Below, piece by piece: positions 8,718 to 18,061 of a stretch of DNA of 23,157 nt. Both the position numbers and the translations under genes were made by a program. Position 1 is the stretch's first letter. Every line of letters begins with the position of its first letter. Origin of the DNA: Chara braunii. Taxonomy: Eukaryota > Streptophyta > Charophyceae > Charales > Characeae. The notes below the pieces were generated by a model. That model saw nothing but the letters and a program-made list of their open reading frames with translations, ran no database searches and had not been told where the DNA came from. The stretch is from contig BFEA01000438.1 in the NCBI GenBank assembly GCA_003427395.1, positions 633,961 to 657,117 on the forward strand, in the 5' to 3' direction.

Positions 8718-9897
8718 AGGGGTCGCAACTGCCCTTACCCCTAGACCATGTGGAGAAGAGTGCGTGCACCACAGAGAAACTCCCAAACCACATGTGTCTA
8801 TGGCAGAGGTTACTGGCCAGCGCCTAGTTAGTTGTCCAGAGACTGCTTGCATTAGAGTCTCTCTAGGCGCTTCCCTCACAGGACTGGCAGAAGAGTTGAA
8901 GGAGAGGATGCCAAGATGGGCCAACATAAAGAAAGATGGAAAAGGGAAGCTGAAAGCGCTGCGGAAGCTAAAGCTGAACCTGAAAGTCCAAAAGCTAGCA
9001 GATCCCATATTCAATATTCTCACAGACAATCGCACTATGCGAATCGAGGATTACGTTGAGGGAGTCCATGTGTATTTCCGCCGAGACAAAGACGGGAAGG
9101 TAGAGAGGGTTCTCCATTCCCTGACTCTCCTCGTAGAAGACAATCTCCCGTTCGATATGGTCCTATGTATGGACTAGGGAGAGGCAATAAGAGCCACACT
9201 GCACTTGAGAGAGCATGAGTGTAGGCTTCCTAGTCCTTCAGGTGACGTCAAGAAGGCTCGCCTGTTTCATGTGTCAGGAGTAGATAATCCTCTGGCACAT
9301 TGCTGCCCCTGTGCTCTCGCGTTTGCATGCTTAGTAAAGGAGGAACAATTAGAAGAGCAGGTCTTTGTAGCCTATGTGAGGCCAGTCACCGAGCCTAAGA
9401 AAGAGGAACCCACCAACACAGTTATTGCCAAGTTGTTGGAAGAGTACGCTGATCTATCGGAGTCTCCTTCAGGAGTAGTTCCACATCCGATCCAACACCA
9501 CATTGAGATCGAGCCTGGCAGCAAATCTCCAAAGGGAGCAGTGTATAGGATGTCTCCTAAGGAGTTGGAGGAGTTGCGCCGACAGTTAGACGAGCTCCTC
9601 GAAAAGGGATGGATTAGGCCTAGTTCGTCTCCATTTGGAGCACCTGTTTTTTTTGCCCCCAAGAAAGAGGGAGAACTTCGAATGTGCAGGGGTCTTAACG
9701 TTGTTATTGTAAAGAATGCAGAGCCACTGTCCCGTATAGTCGATCTGTTAGATCGGGTGCAAGGTTGCAAATACTCCACCAAGATAGACTTGAAGTCAGG
9801 GTACCACCAGATAGAGGTCCACCGTGATGATCAGTACAAAAGGGCGTTCAGGACCAGATATGGGCATTATGAGTTCATAGTGATGCCCTTTGGACTG
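8656..9897 (+). pseudogene. pol N-terminal part: protease remnant and reverse transcriptase fingers
   Basis: One frame runs from 8656, broken only by TAG at 9175-9177. Before that stop lies L-P-F-D-M-V-L-C-M-D, the end of a retropepsin-like domain where a Trp normally follows; TGG to TAG is the simplest explanation. The catalytic D-[S/T]-G is not seen; R-V-S-L-G-A-S-L near 8856 may be its decayed form. After the stop come the linker and [46 protein letters not shown] (motif A, with its catalytic Asp) and M-P-F-G-L. It breaks off there, so the YxDD box, RNase H and the integrase core are missing. Confidence 0.85.
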
Positions 9898-10047
9898 TCC
9901 TACACCATAGACATTCCAGCGCTGTAGGGCAACCCATATCTAGTCCTGTACAAAAGGGCGTTAAGGACTAGATATGGGCATTATAAGTTCAGTCTTAGAA
10001 GTCAAGGGCGGAGATGATGGACCGTCCTACACCATAGAGATTCCAGC
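9835..10047. other. Rearranged deletion junction with duplicated and inverted segments
   Basis: A 43-bp RT segment (9835-9877) recurs with few changes at 9949-9991. A 29-bp integrase-end segment (9892-9920) recurs with two changes at 10019-10047. Between the copies, CCCATATCTAGTCCT (9933-9947) is an exact inverse of AGGACTAGATATGGG (9964-9978), giving a 15-bp stem with a 16-base loop. RT sequence is joined twice to integrase C-terminal sequence at different points. Serial template switching during reverse transcription or repair would explain this. Confidence 0.8.
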
Positions 10048-10360
10048 ACACCTCCACACCTACCCAGTGTTCCATGCGTGAAAGTTGTTGCCCTGCACTA
10101 CGAGTCAGCAGTTTCCATCGAAAAGATCCATGATCCCACCGGATATGGATGCAAGGTATGACACTGATCGCATAGCAGCTGAGGATGTATTCATAACAGG
10201 AGGTAGAGGTCGTCCTCAGAAACAGTATAAAGTCAGATTTTCCTATCAAGAACCGGAGGATGACCGCTGATTTACACGAGCAGAGCTTCTAGAGACTGCT
10301 CCGGACGTGACCCGTGCCTATGAAAGAGCTAAGAAAGGTAAAGATCCTGCTATAGATTGA
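10019..10360 (+). pseudogene. Ty3/Gypsy integrase C-terminal strand and chromodomain remnant
   Basis: The text G-P-S-Y-T-I-E-I-P-A-H-L-H-T-Y-P-V-F-H-A matches the integrase C-terminal barrel of the first element (2420-2480), followed by a TGA stop. A second stretch, 10085-10270, ends G-R-P-Q-K-Q-Y-K-V-R-F-S-Y-Q then D-D-R and TGA (10268-10270), after which F-T-R-A-E-L-L-E-T-A-P-D-V continues in frame. In the first element Trp stands at that stop, so TGG to TGA is likely. Ala/Lys-rich residues follow, then TGA at 10358-10360 and the polypurine tract. Confidence 0.75.
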
Positions 10361-10385
10361 GATATTCTCGGAGGACCTCGAATTT

Positions 10386-10398
10386 AGGGCGGCGGGAG
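10386..10398 (+). promoter_or_regulatory. Polypurine tract priming plus-strand synthesis
   Basis: A 13-base, almost pure purine stretch (AGGGCGGCGGGAG) directly abuts the start of the 3' LTR, the expected place for the plus-strand primer of an LTR retrotransposon. Confidence 0.75.
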
Positions 10399-11621
10399 TG
10401 AAACGGTTTTCACCTTTGCAGTAGCAGATGCAGATCCCAGGGCTCGACCCCTAGACCTTGCCCTCACCCGTGTACAGTACCACGTCGACCCCTGTGTCTT
10501 TGAACCTGCAACCTGTGTCTCGAAAGTCGCCTGTCTGCGCGTCGTAGGTAGTGTGGTCAGCGGGTCTCGAACAATAGGTCTGTAGGTTAGAAGTCTTAGC
10601 AGTGGTAACAGCTGTAACTGCTACAGTACCGAAAGGTCAAGGTCATAGCTGCTACAGTACCGAAGGGTCAAGTCCACAACCTTCCGGAAGGTCCGGAAGG
10701 GACCCTTCGTGTAGTCTTAGGCGAAGGTCTGTAGGCAAGTGGGCAAGTTGTTAGTCCAACCTCGCCTAGTCAGCGGTACCCAGTGCCAGTCACACTTTGT
10801 CCAGTCAGCACGTACCATGTGGGACTGTGTGCACCCTGGGCCCGGTGGGAAGGAGCAGACCAGCGACCAACCGGAGTGTAAATCAACAGGCAGGGTCCAG
10901 CCATGCATTCATTCTGCCTGTGCGCAGTGCGGAGGTCTGCAGGTACCCGAAGGAGAAGTGGGCTGCGAGGGAGACAAAGCAGCCATAGCCACTAGTAGCT
11001 AGGAGGTAGAAGGCAGGCATAGCTTCCATAGGTTAGAGATAGGCTGTAGCGTGCATGTGTGAGCGTGTTGCCAGTCCCAGTCGCACTTTGTCCCATCAGC
11101 AAGTACCATGTGTGACTGTGTGCACACTGGGCCTGGTGGGAAGGAGCAGACCAGCGACCAACCGAAGTATAAATCACGAGGCAGCATCCAGCCATGCATT
11201 CATTCTGCCTGTGAGCCGTGTGGAAGCGCTGCCTGGGCGTCTTGTGCAAGGAGGTCTGCAGGTACCCGAAGAAGAAGTGGGCTGCGAGGGAGACAAAGAG
11301 GTCAGAGCCGATAGTAGCTAGGAGGTAGAACGCAGCCGTAGCTGCCATAGGTTAGAGATAGGCTGTAGCGTGCATGTGTGAGCGTGTTGCCTGAAGTGTA
11401 CGAGTGTGTGTGGGACATCCAGGGAGATCCAGAGTAGCGTGCGTGGGAACAGTTGCCGGGAATACAGTTTCGGCTGGTGTTGTGTGGGCGCACAGGCGCC
11501 ATAGCCCTCCAAAGCAACTTTTGGCCTCGATATCTCCGAGTTTGTGTGGGCGCCTGGCGCCAGTGTGATTGCCATCTGTTTTCATGCATGCTGAGTAAGG
11601 AAGAAGACGAGTCTGGTTGCA
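10399..11621 (+). repeat. 3' LTR (1223 bp) with an internal tandem duplication
   Basis: It begins and ends as the 5' LTR does but is 294 bp longer, mainly because a block of about 300 bp is present twice (about 10786-11076 and 11077-11391). TATAAAT lies at 11167-11173 in the second block and is TGTAAAT in the first. The first block also lacks about 24 bp. AAAG follows at 11622-11625. Peptides predicted here on both strands are repeat artefacts. Confidence 0.85.
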
Positions 11622-11714
11622 AAAGAAAGAAATTCTACACAAAAGAAATTCTAAGCCAAAATAGTCAGACTGATGCCAGGTTCAGGGAGGGAGCAAAACA
11701 CAGCCGAACCTCAC

Positions 11715-11900
11715 CGTTTGTAAATCGCAGAGCTCCATCCAGAATGCCTGATCTGTTCCATCAAGCACAGGCTGCAATTCCTTTGTCACATCTGGATGCT
11801 GGTCCCACTTTGCACTGCAAGTGGACCATGCACCGTCCCACTTGAACTGCCCCCACAAATTCCGTATTTGCAAAAGACGGAAACCTGACGACTCTCTAAC
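11715..11900 (-). CDS. Calpain-type cysteine protease, exon with catalytic Asn (62 codons)
   Basis: Calpains are intracellular cysteine proteases with a Cys-His-Asn triad. This exon encodes the second half of the IIb subdomain: V-R-E-S-S-G-F-R-L-L-Q, then I-R-N-L-W-G with the catalytic Asn (codon 11861-11859; the family usually has R-N-P-W-G), K-W-D-G-A-W-S, and near the end F-W-M-E-L-C-D-L (family F-W-M-x-x-x-D-F). The acceptor is a pyrimidine-rich tract ending CGAGCAG at 11901; the donor is ACG|GTGAGG at 11715/11714. It starts in phase 0, exactly continuing the upstream exon at 17494. Reading on past the donor reaches a stop after 11 codons, so splicing or an alternative end are both possible. 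No stop interrupts it. Confidence 0.85.
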
Positions 11901-12221
11901 CTGCTCGAGAAGACACATTAAGAAAAAGTCGTTAAACAAAAAAAGATGGGAAAACAGATGTAACGAAAACAAAAGCAGAGAACATGGCATGCATGCGAAT
12001 CTTTCCCTTGGACTGTACTCTATGCTTGCCGGTGACAAGTAACCGGACTGTTTCCCCCCACAACAGAAGAGCCCTTGAGTTTTGAAAAAAAAACAAAAAA
12101 AACAAAGAAGCAACAAGACAATGACAAAGTCAGAAAACGAACTGATACAACAAGGTTCCGATTCTTCTGATAAACAATCCGAGTGACAAGCTACAAGAAC
12201 GCACAGCAAGAATCACATTAC

Positions 12222-12253
12222 AATGTGTGTGTGGGTGGGTGTGTGGGTGTGTG

Positions 12254-12334
<81 letters not shown>
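12222..12334. repeat. (GT/GGGT)n then (GA)39 microsatellite
   Basis: A GTGTG/GGGTG tract (12222-12255) continues into about 39 uninterrupted GA repeats (12256-12334), inside the large calpain intron. Confidence 0.9.
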
Positions 12335-12335
<1 letters not shown>

Positions 12336-13242
12336 ATCCTATAACATTGCAGAGTACAATTGCCTGCTGGCTAAATGGTGTATTACATGGAATTAATCAT
12401 TATTAAATTATTAATGAAGTTCTTTTTCTTTTCTTTGACGGTAACCGGCTCATGAGTTCAATACTACTAGGCGCAGCAATACTAAAGAGGCGATGTCCTT
12501 CATAAACACAGAAAACTGTGGATTTGGGTCCTAAACATAAGGACACAAGGAGCAGAGGAGGGGGAGTATGAGACAATGATGTGGCAGTGAGCTGTGATGA
12601 GCATTGTCAACACAATTTGACAGAAGCTTGCTGCGCCTGATGGCACTCACTTTTGGCCGGCTTTGCGAAGTGTCACTCTTTTGCTACAGAAAGCATTTCT
12701 ACCATTATTAACACATTATAAATTGTAACTTTAAAAGTAACGCCCTACCTAAAGTTACTGGACTGGAAGCTTAAAGAATCTTCAACAGGTTGACGTTCAA
12801 ATACAAAATTCATCAACCCAAATTCTTTCACAATTGCAATCGTTCATCAACAAGGCACGAGTTCATACCTCTTGCTACCATGATTACAAAAGAGGGAAAA
12901 GATAATTCATTGGGCATGTTTCTTTGGTAGGAAATGGGCAAGAGGGGCAGAGGAACTAGATATGACACACCCGGTTAACGGGGGATGCTTTTTTTTTCGC
13001 CAAATTTTGCACTGAAACAGTCACATTGCCAGCACGGATTGGCGCACTGGCAATCAATCCTTCCACAAGGAACCGATCAATGCTGTCCGTTCAGGGGTCC
13101 CCGGGCCATAACGTGGGGAAGCGTTCAAGTTGGCCATTCATGTGAACTTCGTGGCTCGTTGGTGGAACAGGAACCGGACTGACGCTCCCCTGAACAGGAG
13201 GAGGCAGGTGTTTGTGTGGTGAAAAAAAAAAAAAAAAAGGTT

Positions 13243-13394
13243 GTGCCTTTTTCCACTGGTTGCCTTCCACAACTGCTTATTAGTGTGATCCCCAACAAAC
13301 AGAGTGGCACAAACATGAAATGTTGCGCCTTTTTTCGCTGCTGCCTTTCATGGCTGCTTTATTAGTTTGATGCCCAACAAACATAGTGGCAATT
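13243..13394. repeat. Diverged tandem duplication, about 84-bp period
   Basis: Two adjacent segments (13243-13313 and 13327-13394) share GCCTTTTT near the start, TTATTAGT in the middle and CCAACAAACA.AGTGGCA at the end, with substitutions between. They lie directly after the poly-A run at 13222-13238. Confidence 0.65.
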
Positions 13395-13490
13395 ATGGAC
13401 TCCACACAGGGGCAAGGGCTGATCATAGTGCAAAGGAGGGAGAAGGGGAGTGAGCCACCATTTGAACAAGTGTCCCATATAATGTGCACA

Positions 13491-14110
13491 ACTCACAACG
13501 TGGGACCGTCTCCACGTTCTCAAGCACTTTCCTTCCTTTTTTAAATGGCGGCGGCCTTGGGATATCATTATAGATTCATATATAGAACTGAACAGGCCCA
13601 GGTAATTCGGAATGATATTATACTCGCGGTCTAATTGTACGTGGATTCGAACTTGAGCCTGTGTTTCAACAGTTCATGGGAGTACCAACCGAGCTAGGCC
13701 CGTTGGTAAGTTCTCAAGCACTTTATGTTTGACAGAGAATGACATACGCACAACACTCCTACCTCCCCCTGCCCTCCGCCCGACCTCTCTGATCTCACAA
13801 TTTGGACCTTGCTTAAGTTCTTCTGCACCTCACGTTTGGCAGTAAGCTGAATACACATTCTTGGGCATCACCCCTTCTTCCCTGCCCCTCCTCCTCCCTG
13901 CCCCCCTTCTTTCCAACCCCCCTCTAAAACTCCCCACTCCCCTAGCAAAATACCAGAGGGAGGGTGTAAGACGGCATTTGAGCGTAGGTAAGTCGTAATG
14001 TGTGCATCTCATAATTTGAGACCTTCGCTAAGCTCTCGGGCGCTTTATGATTGACAGTATATGAAATGCATACTCCTTAAACTCTTTCATTCCTCTCCCC
14101 CTCCCCCCTC
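13491..14110. repeat. Three diverged tandem copies of an intronic repeat, the first split by a SINE
   Basis: Copies begin near 13491, 13792 and 14011. Each has CTCA[C/T]AA..TG.GACC, a TTCTCAAGCACTT-like block, GTTTGACAG-like and ATACGCA-like blocks, and a C-rich tail. The second and third show what the first looked like before the SINE at 13531-13709 entered, which supports the insertion boundaries. Confidence 0.6.
13531..13709 (-). mobile_element. tRNA-derived SINE with perfect 15-bp target-site duplications
   Basis: GTTCTCAAGCACTTT flanks the element exactly at 13516-13530 and 13710-13724. On the minus strand the head has an A box (TAGCTCGGTTGG, 13696-13685) and, 31 bases on, a B box (AGTTCGAATCC, 13653-13643), as in an intronless tRNA gene. 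The cloverleaf is degenerate (D and T stems mispaired), so it is a retroposon rather than a tRNA. The 3' end is a short A-rich tail (TTTTTT on the plus strand, 13537-13542). Length is 179 bp. The A and B boxes form the internal pol III promoter; mobilisation would need a partner LINE. Confidence 0.85.
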
Positions 14111-14639
14111 CCCAAACAACAAAATAAGTGAGGAATCCCTTCCGAACTCGCCTCGTCTACTCTGCAGGGTCTTACTCCAGTCCTTACCCATTCCGAATTT
14201 ACAACTACCACTCCGACCATACATTTAACCCCAAGTTCACAACCATACAAAAGGTTGCTCATGGGCATGAGTGAAAGGGAAGGAGGACATGAGACGAAGT
14301 TTGTCCTTAGCCGAGTTTTAAGTCTTAACCCTCTTCGTATCAAGAGAACTCATTGCTTGGCGGTGAGGCATGAAGGAGATAGAGAGAATTTAGTAATAAT
14401 TTACTAAAAGCACGTTTTTTATTCGAAATTTGAGAACCACCACTCCACAACTACACACATTTGCAACCACTCAGCATTGAACCATGAGTCCACAATTTCA
14501 CATCATAACACCACCTCAACCATACAGCGGCGACCATTCCATCTTCAAACACCGTATTCATAACCACTTTAAGGCGTTTTTTCTCGATTTCTGTGTGTCA
14601 TCCTTCGGGTAAGGCAATGCTAGACCTCTCCATATCATT

Positions 14640-15160
14640 CCAATTGTCCACAAGGACAGAAAATTCCTAGGGAGATATCCTGGGCGCCCGGGTCCCGACG
14701 TCACGCCCAGTTTGCCGACCAGGTGACCAGCCGGGCATGCCCCCCGGGCATGGGCCGGGCCAGCAGCCACAGCACCAAAAAAAAAAAAAAAAAGAAAAAA
14801 AAAAAAAGAAAACATGTTGTGTAGACTTGCAATACAAACAACTTTTGGCTGAGGGTCGCATCAGAATTCCTCACGGAACTGAAGATAAAAAGTTTAAATA
14901 ACCAAATCACACACTAAGGCAACCCCCTTTTAAAGTTTAAACCCCTTCAGCCCCTTTAAAATTCATTTGTACTCCCCTTCCCCCACCTTGACAGCCAACA
15001 CTCAAAAACAGAAAAGAGCCTGGATTTGGGCTCCTCTCGGAGAGCGTGGAAAACCCTCCCTGGCCAAAAAAGAAATCCCTATGCCCGGGTATCCCGGGCG
15101 TCACGCCCGGGTGACCGGCCAGTCCAGACCGGTCGGTCATGAAAATCTTCCTAGGAAAAT
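14640..15160. repeat. Two related GC-rich islands in opposite orientation, the first ending in poly-A
   Basis: At 14655-14777 a GC-rich block begins near TTCCTAGGGAGAT and ends in a long A-rich run (14777-14813). At 15080-15160 a second block reads, on the minus strand, from TTCCTAGGAAGAT into the same kind of CCCGGGC/GTGACGCCC sequence. Both look like copies of one short retroposon-like repeat, but I cannot set boundaries or target duplications. Confidence 0.4.
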
Positions 15161-15384
15161 TCTACGTTCTTTTTTTTTCCCAGTAACAGGTCCTTATGGC
15201 CCTGGCTCCATATCCATTCTACGGACCGTGAGTCCGGTTCCTATTCCCCCGGCAAGTCAACATAATAAGATACATCAGATACAAAAAAGCAAATTCAGAA
15301 ATTCTACATTCATAACTATCGTTCAAAGTTCAATCATGCTTTCCATAAACATTCACGTTGATTCAACCAATATACGAAGTATAC

Positions 15385-15443
15385 GATCAGGGCCATTGAT
15401 CTCGATCAGGGGCCATTGACCTCGGTCAGGGCCCATCGATCTT
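15385..15443. repeat. Three tandem copies of a 19-20-bp unit
   Basis: Units at 15385-15403, 15404-15423 and 15424-15443 follow the pattern GATCAGGGGCCATTGACCTC with a few changes each. No coding sense is apparent. Confidence 0.75.
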
Positions 15444-15662
15444 GACCATAGATTGCATTTTCTTAAGGAAATAGGGGGTCATCCACTGACATTACAATAC
15501 CCATCTGATTCCATCGGGGTTTCGAAATCGCAATCTGTTCACTAACATTTGCAATGTGTGTGCCATTCGACCCCAGGGACTGCGTTACCTTGACCATGAA
15601 CAATTTATTAATTTAACCACCACTTAACTTCGATTAAACATCGACAAACTACACATTCACGG

Positions 15663-15950
15663 CGACTCGATCTTAACAATTTAAGCCGATAACATTACAG
15701 CGACTCGAGCTTAACGGTTTGTGCTACCGATCCCCGAAATTTATTTAGTGGCAGGGCCCCGCGGGCAGTGGCGGTTTAAGCCGATAACATTACAGCGACT
15801 CGACCTTAACAGTTTGAACCGCTGACAGTACAGCGACTCGACCTTAAAAAAAATGAGCCACTAACATTACAGCGACTACTGTAGTCCTTGAACAATTTGA
15901 GCCGCTAACATTACAGTGACTCGACCTTAACAATTTGAGCTGCGAGCATT
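15663..15950. repeat. Minisatellite of about six 38-bp units with one interruption
   Basis: CGACTCG-type starts lie at 15663, 15701, 15796, 15834, 15873 and 15917 (as TGACTCG). Each unit runs on as CTTAACAATTTGAGCC then CTAACATTACAG. The basic period is 38-39 bp. Between units two and three a GC-rich insert of roughly 57 bp breaks the array. Confidence 0.8.
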
Positions 15951-17399
15951 ACTGTTCCATTTCCAAATCTGATTCTATCAGAACTTCTATCAGAATTTGA
16001 ACTCCTGATCTGTTCATTGACACAAGTTAACACAACTTTTTCCCCATCAATCCTACAGCAATGTTAGAAAGGGTGAGAAGATATATGTAGACAATCAAAA
16101 GGATGAGAAGACAAAGAAAATCAATCAACCGCAAACGAGTAACAGAAAGCCGACAAGAGTGGCAATTCTACACAAAAATATTTTTCCACCCGGAAAAACA
16201 GCCTAAATTCATAGGGTATTAAAAAATGAATCAATAGACTTCCAAAAGAAGGACAACAAGAGTCAAAAATACTTTTGCATTATTGCATTTTACAATTGCA
16301 TTGTTGCATTTTAAATTTTAAATTTTAATTTAACATGGTTTGAGCTTAAGTTTGAACTCAATGTTTTGTTTTGTTAATCACATCATGGAAATGTCGCATG
16401 TACCGTCCGGCTAGCAGCATTGTACAATCGCCTCAAACAAATGAATTTTACTTGGCAACATGTGGATTTTTTTGGAAAACTCTGCAACACTTAAACAACA
16501 AAACAATTGCAAACAAATGATACATTTGGAGACAAACTTATACAAGTTGCGACTCTGTAATTCACTAATTTAGACAAAAGAAATGTGAATCGTCAAGGAG
16601 CTCTCGATACCTTTTTTTTTATACCTTTTCAAGTTTTAACAATAAAATTCTTAGAGAACTCGAGACAAACAGATGTTAATGATTTTATTTGGAGACAACT
16701 CGGACACACATCTTAACAACAAAAATTGGAGAGAGAGACTCTGGAAATTAGAGAAACTGAACGGTGAAATGTGCATTTCAGAGCATACGACTCCGACAAA
16801 TTACTTCTTAACTAGCAATAACATCCACTCCCCCACCATAACTACATTTCATTTCCTTCCCTCTTCCCCCCCCGCCCCCAGAGGGAAGAGGAGAGGGCCA
16901 GGAGGGGGGCAGGGGTTGGGGGGGGAGAGAAAGCTACATGGAACTTGTCTTTTTTTCTGGTTCCTATTTAACAGGGGACGGGCTCTGCTGGATGGATGCG
17001 GGAAGAGACCTCGTGGCCCCTGAATTTGAAACTCTATTTTGTATTGTATATTTGCCTTGGGTAGTCGTCCCTTGATGTGACAGGGGAAACAAAAAGAAAA
17101 AAAGTTGAATCTTGTCGACCATATTATTTTAGAGACTAGAACAATAACATAAGCGAAATAAAATAAGAATATGAGTTACAAAACAATAATTGTGAATTAT
17201 AGATACTGGTTCATTGAACCCTTTTTCGCAACTTTTTTTAAAATGGAATTTCCAAATTTTCAGTACAAACTAATACATTAATATACATAAAATAAGTACA
17301 TATAAAATACAGGAAAGAAATAACACATTATAAAGTGATATAAACAAGTTAAAAAACTAAAACATAATATTTGTTGATAATAATCATCACCATCACATA

Positions 17400-17485
17400 G
17401 CAAGCACAGAGAAGAAGAGGAAGACGACGATGATGACGATGACGATAACGATGACGACGAAGAAGGAGAAGAAGAAGAAGAAGAA
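17400..17485. repeat. Trinucleotide tract (GAA/GAC/GAT)n beside a calpain donor site
   Basis: Imperfect GAN triplets fill about 85 bp, ending some 8 bp from the donor at 17493. On the gene strand it reads as a TTC/TCG/TCA pyrimidine-rich tract just inside the intron. The Ser-rich peptide predicted here is an artefact of reading past the donor. Confidence 0.85.
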
Positions 17486-17493
17486 CAGCTCAC

Positions 17494-17624
17494 CTGGAGG
17501 ATTGTGTAAGCATGCATGTCCATGGGTTTCTGAGCCTTGCCTGAGGAGTCATTTGTGGTTGATGCGGCACATGCGGCCAAGATGTAACTGCGGTCATCAT
17601 AACTTCTGATCCATGGCCAGAATC
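17494..17624 (-). CDS. Calpain-type cysteine protease, exon with catalytic His (43 codons plus split codon)
   Basis: The exon starts with two bases completing a Gly codon whose first base ends the exon at 19699, then F-W-P-W-I-R-S-Y-D-D-R-S-Y-I-L-A-A-C. It ends M-D-M-H-A-Y-T-I-L-Q, where the His (codon 17514-17512) sits in the calpain H-A-Y motif (usually G-H-A-Y-S). The acceptor is GCTGCAG (17625) and the donor CAG|GTGAGC (17494/17493), both good. Length is 131 bp (2 + 43 codons), ending in phase 0, and the next exon opens with V-R-E, the usual continuation after H-A-Y-x-x-L. The F-W and R-L-L spacing looks closer to calpain-15/SOL-type cores than to plant DEK1; that is from family memory, not a search. 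Confidence 0.85.
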
Positions 17625-18061
17625 CTGCAGCGCATGATTCAACAGAGATCAGCAGGAGACATTAAACAACAGTTGTCCCTACCTCCATGCCTCATTCAGT
17701 TTACCACTCTGACACCACCAGGGGGCGGGTTGCGCCCTTCAAAGTCTAGAGAGAGTAAAAACGGCCGGAGTTACTTATGCCAACACTTCCTGACATGACT
17801 GAAAGTGAAAACAGATTCTTGACACAAATGGAGCTCAGCTAAAAGCAGCAGCACCTACCATTCAGGGCTGCAGTCAACACACATTGCAGATCCCACACAT
17901 GGATTTCATTTGAGCGACTTCTTACTCATATTCACTCTGACCATCCCCGGTCGTAAGTCGGTGATTTTTTTTTCCTTCCCCTTTCCCCCTAACGAAACCC
18001 AGATCTCTGTTGGAGCGAGAGTTTACTTGGTTCAACAGAGATCAGCGGGTGACATAAAAAA

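Larger units (their letters stand above)
4409..11621 (+). mobile_element. Complete, decayed Ty3/Gypsy LTR retrotransposon, 7.2 kb
   Basis: Both LTRs start TGAAACGG and end GGTTGCA (4409-5337 and 10399-11621). A primer binding site follows the left one and a polypurine tract precedes the right one. A 4-bp AAAG duplication flanks the whole. The interior holds a long leader with GA and TTGACC repeats, a gag in several frames, a protease/RT region, a scrambled junction, and an integrase C-terminus with chromodomain. The central part of pol (RT palm with the YxDD box, RNase H, integrase core) is absent, so the element cannot move on its own. LTR differences and multiple stops indicate an old insertion. 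It lies antisense in the intron downstream of calpain exon 11715-11900, ending 93 bp from that donor site. Confidence 0.9.
11901..17493 (-). other. 5593-bp calpain intron
   Basis: It runs from donor CAG|GTGAGC (17494/17493) to acceptor GAGCAG (11901) on the minus strand, joining phase-0 exons. It has no recognised internal gene, but holds microsatellites, diverged tandem repeats, a SINE and GC-rich islands listed separately. From 12335 to 13242 I see only AT-rich intron sequence, plus a poly-A run at 13222-13238. From 15960 to 17380 it is AT-rich and contains no feature I can name; an open stretch at 16673-17023 has Pro/Gly-rich low-complexity sequence and no family likeness. Confidence 0.8.

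Noticed and set aside
10739-11321. Open frames of 60-118 codons on both strands of the 3' LTR
   Set aside because: They lie within LTR sequence that is duplicated, have no family likeness and differ in frame between the LTR copies.
13631-13709. Functional tRNA gene on the minus strand
   Set aside because: A and B boxes fit, but the D and T stems mispair, and 15-bp target duplications with an A-rich tail identify a SINE.
17278-17493. Ser-rich extension of the calpain His exon
   Set aside because: It reads through a strong donor into a trinucleotide tract; the conserved continuation is in exon 11715-11900.
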